Source of the DNA: Draconibacterium mangrovi
Lineage (GTDB): Bacteria; Bacteroidota; Bacteroidia; Bacteroidales; Prolixibacteraceae
NCBI RefSeq assembly: GCF_010586825.1
Contig: NZ_JAAAGB010000002.1
Location: 62,001-126,000, forward strand
Direction of reading: 5' to 3'
DNA: 64,000 bases
Below are positions 17,227-26,079 of the stretch, piece by piece; within the stretch, counting starts at the first letter, position 1; every line of letters begins with the position of its first letter. The position numbers and the translations under genes were made by a program. The notes under the pieces are model-generated. The model made no database searches, was not told where the DNA came from, and worked only from the letters and a program-made list of their open reading frames with translations.

Positions 17227-18564
17227 TTAGCTGAGTTTATTGAGTTCATCAAAAAGTTGTTCCTGCTTATTTTTTAAGTTTTGCCATTGTTGTTTCCTGA
17301 ATGTTTTCAGGATAAAAAGCCGTCCCCGCCCAATTGTTTTTAGTAAATGAATGTACCATCGAAAAGCCAGTTTGCCGGCAAATGGAAGCAAGGCAAGAAA
17401 CAACAGTTTGTGCCACCATAAAGGAAGCCAGCCCGAAACTGCCCAGAGCTCGAGTAGATAAACAATAGGGAAGAGGGTAAAACCCAAAACCAGTGAAAAG
17501 GAACTCCAAAAGGCAAAGTCTTTTATTTTTTTTCGAACAATGGTATCGATGGCAATAAACGGAATGGCGTTGAATAGAAAACCAAAAGCAAAAACCGGCA
17601 AGCAGATCAGTAAAAGCAGTTTGTTGAGGCCAAGTTTCCGGAAGTTGTTTTCAGGGTTTTCAACCAGCCAGGGGCGTAAACCGTATTTCCGCACATGGGT
17701 ATCGAATCGTTTTGCGGCGCTGCAAATTTCATCCGTTTTTTCTTTGTTGATGGTTTCCAGCTCATCGAGCTTTTTTACCAGTTGCTGATCGCTTTTAAAG
17801 CGCTGAACAAATCCATTTTGTTGGCCTGTTTTTTGGGCAAAAGCTTTTCCGTAAATCGCCCGGATAAGCTCGAAATTATCGTAATTTTCTTTGCTTTTAA
17901 TGTTTAATGTAAGTGGCTCAATCGCTTTTTCAAGCGCATCGCGTAAAGTCAGCGTCGCAGCGCTGGGGTTTTCATTATAGGCTTCCAAAAAATCATTCAC
18001 TAATAACGGCTCACCAAAATTAACCAGCACACTGCGGTTAAATTTCCAGTAACTGCTGTAATAAATTCCGGTTGGCACAATGTGGATGTCGAGGTTATTA
18101 TCGGCTTTTTCTTCGGCCTGAAAAACAATACGCGGAACAGCTTTTTTGTGCGATAGCATTTGTCGTTTTGCCGAGTGGGCCGCCTCTGGAAAAAGGGCCA
18201 GGGCACCATTGTTTTCCAGTACTTTTATCGAGTCGGCAAAGGTTTTTTCATTTTTAGCGAGCTGATCTTTCCCGTCGCGCATGCGGTAAACGGGCATGAT
18301 TTTCAGAAAACGTAATGCCAGCGTTATAATACCGGGTTTAAAAATATCGGCACGCGCCAGCCATACCGGCTGAAAACGGGTGTGCAGAAGTATAGCCATC
18401 GGGTCGCTCAATGCATTCTGATGGTTGGGTGCAATAAGTATTGGTTTATTTTGGGGGATGTTTTCTGTCCCATTTAAAATAATTTTTTTATGAATGGTCC
18501 AGTCGACAAAACGGATGTACTGCTTTAAAAGCCAGTATCCCCATGACCACTTTTCGTATTTCAT
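17227..18564 (-). CDS. lysophospholipid/glycerol-phosphate acyltransferase
   Basis: 445 residues. The N-terminal PlsC-type domain has the acceptor motif NHQNALSDP (an H-x5-D spacing, seen in this branch, instead of the classic H-x4-D) near residue 47 and the later FPEAAHS near 124. The C-terminal part (about 290-420) has three or four hydrophobic segments, so it is a membrane-bound enzyme. It probably makes or remodels phosphatidic acid. It is the first gene of the trio with the AlkC-like and GNAT genes. Confidence 0.85.
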   Translation of the reverse strand: MKYEKWSWGYWLLKQYIRFVDWTIHKKIILNGTENIPQNKPILIAPNHQNALSDPMAILLHTRFQPVWLARADIFKPGIITLALRFLKIMPVYRMRDGKDQLAKNEKTFADSIKVLENNGALALFPEAAHSAKRQMLSHKKAVPRIVFQAEEKADNNLDIHIVPTGIYYSSYWKFNRSVLVNFGEPLLVNDFLEAYNENPSAATLTLRDALEKAIEPLTLNIKSKENYDNFELIRAIYGKAFAQKTGQQNGFVQRFKSDQQLVKKLDELETINKEKTDEICSAAKRFDTHVRKYGLRPWLVENPENNFRKLGLNKLLLLICLPVFAFGFLFNAIPFIAIDTIVRKKIKDFAFWSSFSLVLGFTLFPIVYLLELWAVSGWLPLWWHKLLFLALLPFAGKLAFRWYIHLLKTIGRGRLFILKTFRKQQWQNLKNKQEQLFDELNKLS

Positions 18565-18695
18565 CTTATTAAAATTGTTTGTTCTCTATGGTATAAGATG
18601 CCTGCCTTTTGGCAGACAGGGAACGTCCATGATTTTAATATTTCTACCTCGGTGTTCGGAATTTAACCATGGTCGTTTCATATCTCAAAAGCTAA

Positions 18696-19643
18696 TTATT
18701 TGGTTAATTTAAAACGTGCCATAAACGAAGATACGGCAAATCCGCTTAAAATATGCCAAACACCCCACCAGGCTGCAATAATTGTCATACCACCAAGCTC
18801 CAGTTCGGGAGGGAATATTTTAGGATTAAACATGAGTACCAGGGCCAAACCCGAGTTTTGGATACCAGTTTCTATTGTAATCGTTCGTTTGTCAATTCTT
18901 GGTAAACGGAAAATGCTGCTAATGCTGAAACCTGCCAAAAGTGCGAGTCCGTTATGCACCAGTACAATAAGAAATACCAGGTGGATAAACTTCATAAAAT
19001 GTTGGAAGTTGGCGCTTAACAAAGCGATTACAAACCCGATAAAAATGACTATCGAGATTTTGCGAATGGGTTTCTTAATTCGATGCGTTAACACCGGAAA
19101 ATATTGTGCGATCAGCAATCCGGCAATAACCGGAATACCCAACAATATTACCACGGTTTGCACCATTTGGAAGAAATCGATTTTTATGGGAACAAGATAG
19201 TCGCCGGCGCCCTGGTTGTTGTAAAAGCGAATAAACAGATCGCCCCAGAATGCAAAGTTTATGGGGGTCATAAAAGTGGCCGAAATCGTTGCAATGGCAG
19301 TTAAACTCACCGATAGTGCGAGGTTGCCTTTTGCCAGGGCACTCATAAAATTCGAGATATTACCGCCCGGGCATGATGCAATTAACAACATTCCGAGTGC
19401 TACGGTTGGCGTAGGATTTAGCAATATCACAAACAAAAAAGTTACCGCCGGAAGAAGCACAAATTGCGAAATAACACCAACAACAACCGATTTGGGGCGC
19501 ATTATAAGTTGTTTAAAATGTTCGATTTTAATGTCGAGAGCAACGCCAAACATTATAAATGCAATGGTGATATTAAGAGCTAATAAACCTGTTGGAGAAA
19601 AATTAAGCCTTACATTGTCAAGAACTTCCAGTGCTTCTTTCAT
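18696..19643 (-). CDS. bile acid:sodium symporter family transporter
   Basis: About 315 residues from the ATG at 19643 (MKEALEVLDNVRLNFSPTG). An earlier in-frame ATG at 19706 would add an unlikely Cys-rich stretch and overlap the neighbouring terminator. It has nine or ten hydrophobic helices. IASCPGGNISNFMSALAKGN near residue 90 is the crossover-helix signature of the BASS family, which moves organic acids with Na+. In non-gut bacteria substrates include pyruvate, pantothenate and sulfated sterols; none can be chosen here. Confidence 0.85.
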   Translation of the reverse strand: MKEALEVLDNVRLNFSPTGLLALNITIAFIMFGVALDIKIEHFKQLIMRPKSVVVGVISQFVLLPAVTFLFVILLNPTPTVALGMLLIASCPGGNISNFMSALAKGNLALSVSLTAIATISATFMTPINFAFWGDLFIRFYNNQGAGDYLVPIKIDFFQMVQTVVILLGIPVIAGLLIAQYFPVLTHRIKKPIRKISIVIFIGFVIALLSANFQHFMKFIHLVFLIVLVHNGLALLAGFSISSIFRLPRIDKRTITIETGIQNSGLALVLMFNPKIFPPELELGGMTIIAAWWGVWHILSGFAVSSFMARFKLTK

Positions 19644-19691
19644 ACGATTAGTTTTGAGGCGGCAAAATACTAAACAATGCTGATATTTCAT

Positions 19692-19733
19692 AAAAAAAAC
19701 CGGCATTGAACGCTAATGGTCAATGCCGGTTTT
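19692..19733 (-). terminator. strong rho-independent terminator of the alkaline phosphatase gene
   Basis: AAACCGGCATTGA pairs perfectly with TCAATGCCGGTTT over a 10-base loop, and on the minus strand a T run follows. It lies 19 bases after the phosphatase stop and separates it from the symporter gene. Confidence 0.88.
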
Positions 19734-19751
19734 GTAATTATAAGGTTTTCC

Positions 19752-20906
19752 CTATTTGCTTAGAAGCAATTTTTTCATTTTGTCGTGAATGTCGGTATTT
19801 TTCATGATTCCCATAAACTCTTCAGCTCCCGGGCCATAAGCAAACACCGGAACCATAACGGCTGTATGGCCAGTTGTCGGGTAGTCGGCTTTCACCCTTC
19901 CGGTACTCATGTCGCCACCTGTTAGTGCCATTCCGCCGGTTTCGTGGTCGGCAGTAACCAGCACCAGTGTTTCGCCGTCTTTTGCTGCAAACTCAAGCGC
20001 TTTGCCGATTGTCTGGTCAAAATCCAGCATATCTTCCACAATGTAAACGGTGCTGCTGGCGTGTCCGCCCCAGTCGATTTGCGAACCTTCAATCATCAGG
20101 AAGAAACCTTTATCGTTATTATCCAGGATATCAAGCGCGGTAGTTGTTGCAACCGGGAGCATGTCGCCACGCTCTGTTGTTCTTCCGTTGTGAACTTCGG
20201 CGGTTAAACCGGCCAGTTTTCCACTTTTTACTTTTGCTATTTTATCAATATCGTTTTCAACAGTGTAGCCTTTTTCCTTTAATTCATTTGCCAGGTTACG
20301 ACCGTCTTTACGTTTTGTAAAATGATCGTTTCCACCGCCAATAAACACATCGATATCGGTGTTCAGGAAATCTGCAGCAATGGCTTCGTACATATTCCGG
20401 CTGGGCTGATGTGCAATAAACGATGCCGGAGTGGCATGTGTAATCGCCGATGTTGAAACCAGCCCTGTGGCCAAACCTTTAGCTTCGGCTTCCTCAAGTA
20501 TTGATTTTACTTTAGCGGTGTCGGTATCAACGCCAATAGCTCCGTTATAGGTTCTTACACCACATGCAAGGGCTGTTCCGCCGGCTGCCGAATCGGTAAT
20601 GTAATTGTCGGCCGACTGGGTTTTTGAAAAACCAATATGACGGAAGTTGTCGAGAAACAAGTGCCCCTGGTTAGCTGTGATTCCTGCGAAAACCTGGCTT
20701 ACTCCCATACCGTCGCCGATAAGGAAAATAATGTTTTTTGGTTTCTCAGCTTTAAACTTTTGCGGATACATTTTTACCTCGTAAGGAGCGTTTCCCGGGT
20801 AAACTTTATCTGTATCTTCTGATTCTGCATTCAGGTATGCATCTTGCGCAAATGTCCCGAAAGAAAGGGCACAAAAGGCAAGTGAAAAAAATAATTTCTG
20901 TAACAT
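19752..20906 (-). CDS. phoA: secreted alkaline phosphatase
   Basis: 384 residues with a cleavable signal peptide (MLQKLFFSLAFCALSFG ending in TFAQ), so it acts in the periplasm. Metal and catalytic residues are visible. NIIFLIGDGMGVSQ binds the metals, DSAAGGTALACGV holds the nucleophile Ser (about residue 106), GGGNDHF follows, MIEGSQIDWGGHA supplies Glu/Asp/His ligands and LVTADHETGG supplies a His ligand. It cleaves phosphate monoesters and is usually induced when phosphate is low, but no clear Pho box could be recognised. Confidence 0.93.
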   Translation of the reverse strand: MLQKLFFSLAFCALSFGTFAQDAYLNAESEDTDKVYPGNAPYEVKMYPQKFKAEKPKNIIFLIGDGMGVSQVFAGITANQGHLFLDNFRHIGFSKTQSADNYITDSAAGGTALACGVRTYNGAIGVDTDTAKVKSILEEAEAKGLATGLVSTSAITHATPASFIAHQPSRNMYEAIAADFLNTDIDVFIGGGNDHFTKRKDGRNLANELKEKGYTVENDIDKIAKVKSGKLAGLTAEVHNGRTTERGDMLPVATTTALDILDNNDKGFFLMIEGSQIDWGGHASSTVYIVEDMLDFDQTIGKALEFAAKDGETLVLVTADHETGGMALTGGDMSTGRVKADYPTTGHTAVMVPVFAYGPGAEEFMGIMKNTDIHDKMKKLLLSK

Positions 20907-20996
20907 GTCTTTTCTTTATTTAGTGCTGTAAATGTATAGTATTTCAATTATTGAACCTTAAATTAACAATAAAAAACTGTGAATAGTTTTGTAAAG

Positions 20997-21659
20997 TCAA
21001 CTGAACTTTTCAATTTCTTCTTTATCAAATTCGGTATTCAGCGTAAAATAGGTTCCATCCTGCGTGGTATGCATTTTTATGATGTCGATAATTACAAAGT
21101 TGCTCAGTATTTCTTCTGCTTTTTTACGCGATAAATGTGCCTTTCGCATGAATTTTGAAAAAGTGATGGATTCATTGTTTCGTAAATAGTCGATCAGAAA
21201 ACGCTCGTCGTCGGAATAGCTAAAGTAAACGCCTTTAGGGCTTTTCTCTTTGCTCCACACCTCTAACTGTATTTTGTGGGCCAGAATATTTTCGTCTTTC
21301 TGCCTGATGTAGGCCAGCCATTTTCCGTTTTCGTCTTTTGCAAAATGTGGTTTTTTATCGCTGGCTTCAATCCCGATCTCTAAAATGGTTTTCCCCTCAA
21401 TTTGCCATTGGTGTGTGGTAAAATCAATCTGAGGTTTGCTGTATATTTTTGCCGCCGCCTCAATCATATAAAACTCTTCGTCGCTGCTGATGCCGGCAAT
21501 TTTGCCATTGTCTTTTACGCCAATAAGCAAACGCCCTCCATCGGTATTGGCAAAGGCCACCAACGATCTGGCTATTTTTTTCGAGTCGTTAATACAAAAC
21601 TTAAAATCCTGCTGCTGATGCTCTCCCTCTGCAATAAGTTTATAGATATAACTGCTCAT
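20997..21659 (-). CDS. AlbA_2 (Schlafen-like) domain protein
   Basis: 220 residues. The N-terminal half carries the AlbA_2 pattern SLVAFANTDGGRLLIGVKDN (about 33-52), seen in putative ATP-binding regulators related to the Schlafen core. The C-terminal part (about 145-205) reads like a winged helix (RFLIDYLRNNESITFSKFMR, then AHLSRKKAEEILSNFV). A regulator or nucleic-acid-interacting protein is likely; the molecular role is unknown. It is 90 bases upstream of phoA on the same strand. Confidence 0.8.
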   Translation of the reverse strand: MSSYIYKLIAEGEHQQQDFKFCINDSKKIARSLVAFANTDGGRLLIGVKDNGKIAGISSDEEFYMIEAAAKIYSKPQIDFTTHQWQIEGKTILEIGIEASDKKPHFAKDENGKWLAYIRQKDENILAHKIQLEVWSKEKSPKGVYFSYSDDERFLIDYLRNNESITFSKFMRKAHLSRKKAEEILSNFVIIDIIKMHTTQDGTYFTLNTEFDKEEIEKFS

Positions 21660-21699
21660 GCGTTAATTGTTTTTTGGGCTTTTCAATAAAATCTGATCA

Positions 21700-22146
21700 C
21701 TATTTCATCCACTCAAACGTTACATAGTGGTCCTGGTTCATTCCCAGATTCTCGTATGTTTTTTGTGCCGCTACATTCGTTTTGTCGGCATACAGACGAA
21801 TTCCGTTCAGGTTGTCGGCTTTCATCACCATATCTTTAATGAATGCATACATTTTGCGGTAAACACCTTTTCTTCTGAATTCGGGCCTCACGTAAACCGA
21901 TTGTATCCACAATATTGTTCCGTTGCGCCAGTCGCTCCATTCAAAAGTGGTTAGCAGCGAGCTTACTACCTGCCCGTTAACTTCGGCTACGTAGTAGTGG
22001 CCTTTGTTGCTGTCGTTTAAAACGGCTTCAACACCCAAATCAACGGTTGGTGCGTGCAGTTCGATGCCTTCTGTTTCGTGTGCCATTGCCAGCTGAAATT
22101 CTACTAAGGTTTTGTGGTCTTTTAAAGTTGCTTGTCGTATTATCAT
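21700..22146 (-). CDS. GNAT family N-acetyltransferase
   Basis: 148 residues with the acetyl-CoA loop in FRRKGVYRKMYAFIKDMV (about 90-107) preceded by LWIQSVYVRPE. The C-terminus has VAAQKTYENLGMNQDHYV. The loop has GVYR in place of the usual GIG, as in a subset of GNAT proteins. Its substrate is unknown. It is divergent from yjjX, with 68 bases between the starts. Confidence 0.83.
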   Translation of the reverse strand: MIIRQATLKDHKTLVEFQLAMAHETEGIELHAPTVDLGVEAVLNDSNKGHYYVAEVNGQVVSSLLTTFEWSDWRNGTILWIQSVYVRPEFRRKGVYRKMYAFIKDMVMKADNLNGIRLYADKTNVAAQKTYENLGMNQDHYVTFEWMK

Positions 22147-22214
22147 GTTATAAGTTTGAAATCAACGAAAATAGTAATTCCACAGAAATCATTAATTTTC
22201 GCCAAAGTTAATTT

Positions 22215-22733
22215 ATGAAGATAGTTGTAGCCTCAAAAAATCCGGTGAAGATAAATGCCACCGATGCAGGATTTAGTACCTATTTTGAAGGAGTTGAAGT
22301 GCTGGGTGTTTCGGTTGAGTCGGGTGTTTCGGATCAGCCCAAAAGCGATGAGGAAACATTAAACGGCGCGTTAAACCGCGTGGAGAATGCCCGAAAGAAA
22401 TTTAGTGATGCCGACTATTGGGTGGGTATTGAAGGTGGGCTTTCGGTTAATTGTTCGGAAGTTGAAGCTTTTGCCTGGATCGTCATCTCATCAGGAGAAA
22501 AAACCGGCAAGGCACGAACAACAAGTTTTCAGTTGCCCGTTAAGGTTGCAGCGTTAATTGCCGAAGGTTATGAGTTGGGCGAGGCCAACGATATTTTATT
22601 TAAACAGGAAAACTCGAAACAAAAAAGCGGGGCAGTGGGGCTGCTAACGGGGAATAAAATTAACCGGACCGCCCTTTACAAACAGGCGGTACAGCTGGCA
22701 TTGATGCCATTTTTAAACCCCGGTTTATATTAG
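22215..22733 (+). CDS. yjjX: inosine/xanthosine triphosphatase
   Basis: 172 residues of the YjjX family, starting MKIVVASKNPVKINATDAGF with the typical SKNPVK phosphate-binding motif. YWVGIEGGLSV near residue 74 is the second signature. It removes non-canonical ITP/XTP from the nucleotide pool. Its stop overlaps the stop of the convergent NifX-like gene by four bases, so the two transcripts must overlap. Confidence 0.9.
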   Translation: MKIVVASKNPVKINATDAGFSTYFEGVEVLGVSVESGVSDQPKSDEETLNGALNRVENARKKFSDADYWVGIEGGLSVNCSEVEAFAWIVISSGEKTGKARTTSFQLPVKVAALIAEGYELGEANDILFKQENSKQKSGAVGLLTGNKINRTALYKQAVQLALMPFLNPGLY

Positions 22734-23050
22734 CTTTCTATTCGGTCCATAATTTCGTCAACACGGATGCGCTCTTCGTTTAAAAGCACTAGTTGTAGTT
22801 TTTCTTTTTCCAGACGTTCGCTAACCATTGGCCCTACTTCGCCGGTTACAATAGTGGTTACTCCCTGTTCTTTTAAAAAATCAACTAATTTAATTCCGCT
22901 GTGCGATTCTTCAATAAATTTATTTTCCTCAATTGAATACTGGTTTTTGTCAACGTCAAACAGCACAATGTATTCACACTTTCCAAAACGAAGGTCGAGA
23001 AATGACTTTTCTGTTTTGCCTGAGGATGTAATCGCAAATATTTTACTCAT
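22730..23050 (-). CDS. NifX/NifB-C-terminal-like protein (dinitrogenase Fe-Mo cofactor fold)
   Basis: 106 residues beginning MSKIFAITSSGKTEKSFLDL and continuing RFGKCEYIVLFDVD, the pattern of the NifX/NafY/NifB-C domain. No nitrogenase genes are near, and such stand-alone proteins are common in anaerobes, where they may handle Fe-S or Mo precursors. The usual conserved His is partly replaced in this copy. The start is 48 bases downstream of the AhpD-like gene stop, so the two may be co-transcribed. Confidence 0.8.
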   Translation of the reverse strand: MSKIFAITSSGKTEKSFLDLRFGKCEYIVLFDVDKNQYSIEENKFIEESHSGIKLVDFLKEQGVTTIVTGEVGPMVSERLEKEKLQLVLLNEERIRVDEIMDRIES

Positions 23051-23098
23051 AGTATAACTCTTTTAGATTTTAATAATAACAATTATATCCCAAAATGT

Positions 23099-23452
23099 TT
23101 AATCTTTTTTTAATTTGTTCAGTTCTTCCCAGTATTCAACGGCTCTTCGCGTGTGCGGAATACAAATGGTTCCGCCTACTACATTGGCCACACTAAATAC
23201 TTCAAAAACTTCGTCGGTGGTAACATTTAGCTCGTGGCATTTTTCGAGGTGATATTTTACGCAGTCGTCGCAGCGCAGCACCAGCGATGTTGCCAGCCCC
23301 AGCATTTCTTTTACGTTGGCACCCAGAGCACCTTCTTTATAAGTTAGCGTATCGAGACTAAAAATGCGCTTCATCACTTTATTATCCGAAGCCAGAATTT
23401 TCTCATTCATTTTTGCCCGGTAACTGCCAAACTCTTCCACTAAATTTCCCAT
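23099..23452 (-). CDS. carboxymuconolactone decarboxylase family (AhpD-like) protein
   Basis: 117 residues. The redox motif RCDDCVKYHLEKCHELNVTT (about 70-89) contains the CxxC and the following His typical of AhpD-like alkylhydroperoxidase proteins. VANVVGGTICIPHTRRAVEY follows. It is a likely peroxide or thiol-disulfide partner in the cytosol; a decarboxylase role is unlikely. It is first in a possible two-gene minus-strand unit with the NifX-like gene. Confidence 0.85.
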   Translation of the reverse strand: MGNLVEEFGSYRAKMNEKILASDNKVMKRIFSLDTLTYKEGALGANVKEMLGLATSLVLRCDDCVKYHLEKCHELNVTTDEVFEVFSVANVVGGTICIPHTRRAVEYWEELNKLKKD

Positions 23453-23624
23453 AACTTCATTACTATTAATGTGGCGGTAAAGTTAGGTTAAGTTTTAAAA
23501 TCCTGAAAAAGCAATTTAAAAAATATCAACAGGAAATAGCATTGTTTTCGGGCTCTCATATTACTTATAGATTAAGGCAATGTTATGTGGATAAAAACCG
23601 TTCGTGTTTTATATGTTTTTAAAC

Positions 23625-23632
23625 TATATTTG
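23625..23632 (+). promoter_or_regulatory. candidate -7 box for the SPOR/PurF-like unit
   Basis: TATATTTG matches the Bacteroidota TAnnTTTG element, 22 bases before the SPOR-gene ATG at 23655. No obvious TTTG -33 element stands at perfect spacing. Confidence 0.5.
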
Positions 23633-23654
23633 CGCACTCAATAAAAAAGGAATA

Positions 23655-24119
23655 ATGAGGACTTTTTTGCTGGTTTTAGTTGGTCTGTTGGCCACAAATT
23701 TCTCGTTCGCCCAGGTTGATCTTTCTGAAGAAATGGTTGTTGATACAAGCAACATTGCGATTATAGACCGACTGGATGTGAATAGAGACGCACGGCTCGA
23801 CAAAATGCTAAAATGGCATATTGAAAAGAACCAAAAAAGAGAGGGGATGGATGGATACAGGGTTGAGATCTTTTTTAGTTCTAGTTTGGACGCGAAAGAA
23901 CAAGCCCTTAACCTTAAAACTGAATTTCTGACAAACTACCCGGATTTTCCCGTTCATATAAAATTTATTGCACCAAACTTTCGGGTTCGTGTAGGCGATT
24001 TTAGAACGAAAAATGAGGCTCTGAAGTTGTATAAGCAAGTTCAAAAAGATTATCCTGCAGCTTTTATTGTTCCTGATGTAATCGAATTTCCATTGTTGAA
24101 ACAAAATCAGTATGAGTGA
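23655..24119 (+). CDS. exported SPOR-domain-like protein
   Basis: 154 residues from the ATG at 23655, which opens a signal peptide (MRTFLLVLVGLLATNFSFAQ). An earlier in-frame ATG at 23604 adds a non-signal-like leader upstream of the promoter box, so I reject it. The C-terminal 75 residues (GYRVEIFFSSSLDAKEQA to FRVRVGDFRTKNEALKLYKQ) have the SPOR pattern, which binds glycan-stripped peptidoglycan at division sites. The stop overlaps the start of the PurF-like gene by eight bases, so translation is coupled. Confidence 0.8.
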   Translation: MRTFLLVLVGLLATNFSFAQVDLSEEMVVDTSNIAIIDRLDVNRDARLDKMLKWHIEKNQKREGMDGYRVEIFFSSSLDAKEQALNLKTEFLTNYPDFPVHIKFIAPNFRVRVGDFRTKNEALKLYKQVQKDYPAAFIVPDVIEFPLLKQNQYE

Positions 24120-26010
24120 CCAGATTAAACACGAGTGTGGCATTGCTTTAATTCGTTTGTTAAAACCGCTTTCTTACTACCATAAAAAGTATGGTACCTG
24201 GAAGTACGGTCTGAACAAGTTGTACCTTTTAATGGAAAAACAGCATAACCGCGGACAGGACGGCGCCGGAATTTGCTGTGTAAAATCAGAACTCGATCCG
24301 GGGAATCCGTACATAAGCCGGTTCCGCTCGGTTGAGCCAAATCCAATAAAAGATGTTTTTGATAAGGTGAATAAACCTTTGAAAAAAGCCAAGCGTAACA
24401 ACTTCGACATCAACGACCCGGAATGGGCCGAAAACAATTTCCCGTTTGCCGGAACACTTTACCTGGGGCACTTGCGCTACGGTACCTTCGGTAAAAACAG
24501 CATCGATTTTACGCATCCGGTAATGCGCCAGAACAACTGGAAATCGCGTAACCTGGTGTTGGCAGGTAACTTTAACCTTACCAATACCGACGAGCTTTTT
24601 AATGTACTGCTTAATTTGGGGCAGCATCCAAAAGCTTATACCGATACGGTAACTGCGCTCGAAAAAGTGGGGCATTTCCTTGATGAGGAAAACCAACTGC
24701 TTTTCAGAAAATATAAAAACGAAGGTTACGATAATAACGAGATTTCGCCGCTGATTGAGCAAAACCTCGATATTCAGAATATTCTGGAGCGTGCTTCGAA
24801 AGACTGGGATGGTGGTTATGCCATGGCCGGTTTGGTTGGTCACGGCGATGCTTTTGTGGTTCGCGATCCGTGGGGAATTCGCCCGGCACATTATTATGCC
24901 GACGATGAAATTGTGGTGGTGGCTTCCGAGCGCCCTGTAATTCAAACAGTAATGAATTTGCAGGAAGACGATGTGCAGGAAATTGGCCCCGGCGAAGGAC
25001 TGATCATTAAAAAGAACGGAAAGATTTCGAGAGAAATGATCCGTGTGCCGCATAAAAGAAAGTCGTGTTCGTTCGAGCGTATTTATTTCTCGCGTGGTAG
25101 CGATAAAGCGATTTACCAGGAAAGAAAACAGCTGGGACGTTTGCTTACCCCGATTGTTTTGGAAGCTGTGGATTACGATTACGAAAATACCGTATTCTCG
25201 TACATTCCGAACACTGCAGAAACCGCTTTTTATGGTTTGGTTGATGGCGTTCGAAATCATTTGGTAGATTGGAAGATCGAGCAGATTCAGAAGAAGAACG
25301 GTTCATTATCCGACAAGGATATTAAACGAATTTTATCGTTTGAACCACGGGTAGAAAAAATTGCCATTAAAGACGTGAAGCTGCGAACCTTTATCGCCGA
25401 CGATGCCAGTCGAGATGATTTGGTGGCGCACGTTTACGATGTTACCTATGGCGTGATTCAGAAAGACAAGGATACGCTGGTAATTATCGACGACTCGATT
25501 GTACGTGGTACAACCTTGAAAAAGAGTATCCTTAAAATACTCGACCGTCTGAAACCGAAAAAGATCATTGTTGTGTCGTCGGCACCACAAATTCGTTACC
25601 CTGATTGTTATGGAATCGACATGGCGCGTTTGGATAAATTTATTGCCTTTAACGCGGCTATTGAATTGTTGAAAGACAATGGTAAAGAATCTTTGATTCA
25701 GCAGGTTTATAAAAAATGTAAAGAGCAGGAGAATTTACCAAAAGAAGAAATGGTAAACTACGTGCGCGAAATTTATCAGCCATTTACAGCTGAAGAGGTT
25801 TCTGCAAAAATTGCTGAATTGCTGAAACCGGAAGACTGTAATGCAGAGGTTGAGATTGTTTATCAGTCAATCGAAAACCTGCACAAGGCGTGTCCGAACG
25901 ATTTGGGCGACTGGTATTTTACCGGTAATTACCCAACTCCGGGAGGAAACCGTGTGGTTAACGGATCGTTCATCAACTACATTGAAGGAAAAGACGCCAG
26001 AGCCTACTAG
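24112..26010 (+). CDS. amidophosphoribosyltransferase-like protein, enlarged
   Basis: 632 residues, longer than ordinary PurF (about 470-510). The N-terminal glutaminase has a catalytic Cys at position 9 (HECGI), then RGQDGAGI, GHLRYGT and AGNFNLTN. The phosphoribosyltransferase part carries the PRPP loop VIIDDSIVRGTT (about 463-474). The extra length comes from insertions after residue 15 (about 20 residues), after about residue 70, and C-terminal sequence beyond the PRTase core. Bacteroidota often have this second PurF-like protein beside the true purF. It may make phosphoribosylamine, but this is inference. It is coupled to the SPOR gene and ends at a strong terminator. Confidence 0.85.
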   Translation: MSDQIKHECGIALIRLLKPLSYYHKKYGTWKYGLNKLYLLMEKQHNRGQDGAGICCVKSELDPGNPYISRFRSVEPNPIKDVFDKVNKPLKKAKRNNFDINDPEWAENNFPFAGTLYLGHLRYGTFGKNSIDFTHPVMRQNNWKSRNLVLAGNFNLTNTDELFNVLLNLGQHPKAYTDTVTALEKVGHFLDEENQLLFRKYKNEGYDNNEISPLIEQNLDIQNILERASKDWDGGYAMAGLVGHGDAFVVRDPWGIRPAHYYADDEIVVVASERPVIQTVMNLQEDDVQEIGPGEGLIIKKNGKISREMIRVPHKRKSCSFERIYFSRGSDKAIYQERKQLGRLLTPIVLEAVDYDYENTVFSYIPNTAETAFYGLVDGVRNHLVDWKIEQIQKKNGSLSDKDIKRILSFEPRVEKIAIKDVKLRTFIADDASRDDLVAHVYDVTYGVIQKDKDTLVIIDDSIVRGTTLKKSILKILDRLKPKKIIVVSSAPQIRYPDCYGIDMARLDKFIAFNAAIELLKDNGKESLIQQVYKKCKEQENLPKEEMVNYVREIYQPFTAEEVSAKIAELLKPEDCNAEVEIVYQSIENLHKACPNDLGDWYFTGNYPTPGGNRVVNGSFINYIEGKDARAY

Positions 26011-26028
26011 TTCTGGATTTAGAGATAA

Positions 26029-26067
26029 AAAAATGGCCCGATACTTTTTAGTACCGGGCCATTTTTA
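26029..26067. terminator. bidirectional hairpin between PurF-like gene and glsB
   Basis: AAAATGGCCCGATAC pairs with GTACCGGGCCATTTTT with a single mismatch, and there are A and T runs on the two sides. It lies between convergent genes and can stop both. Confidence 0.85.
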
Positions 26068-26079
26068 TTTGTAAGCTAT

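Noticed and set aside
18602-18615. Small hairpin CTGCC-TTTT-GGCAG before the acyltransferase gene at 17227-18564
   Set aside because: It is a five-base stem of a kind common as a scattered repeat; too weak to call a regulatory site.
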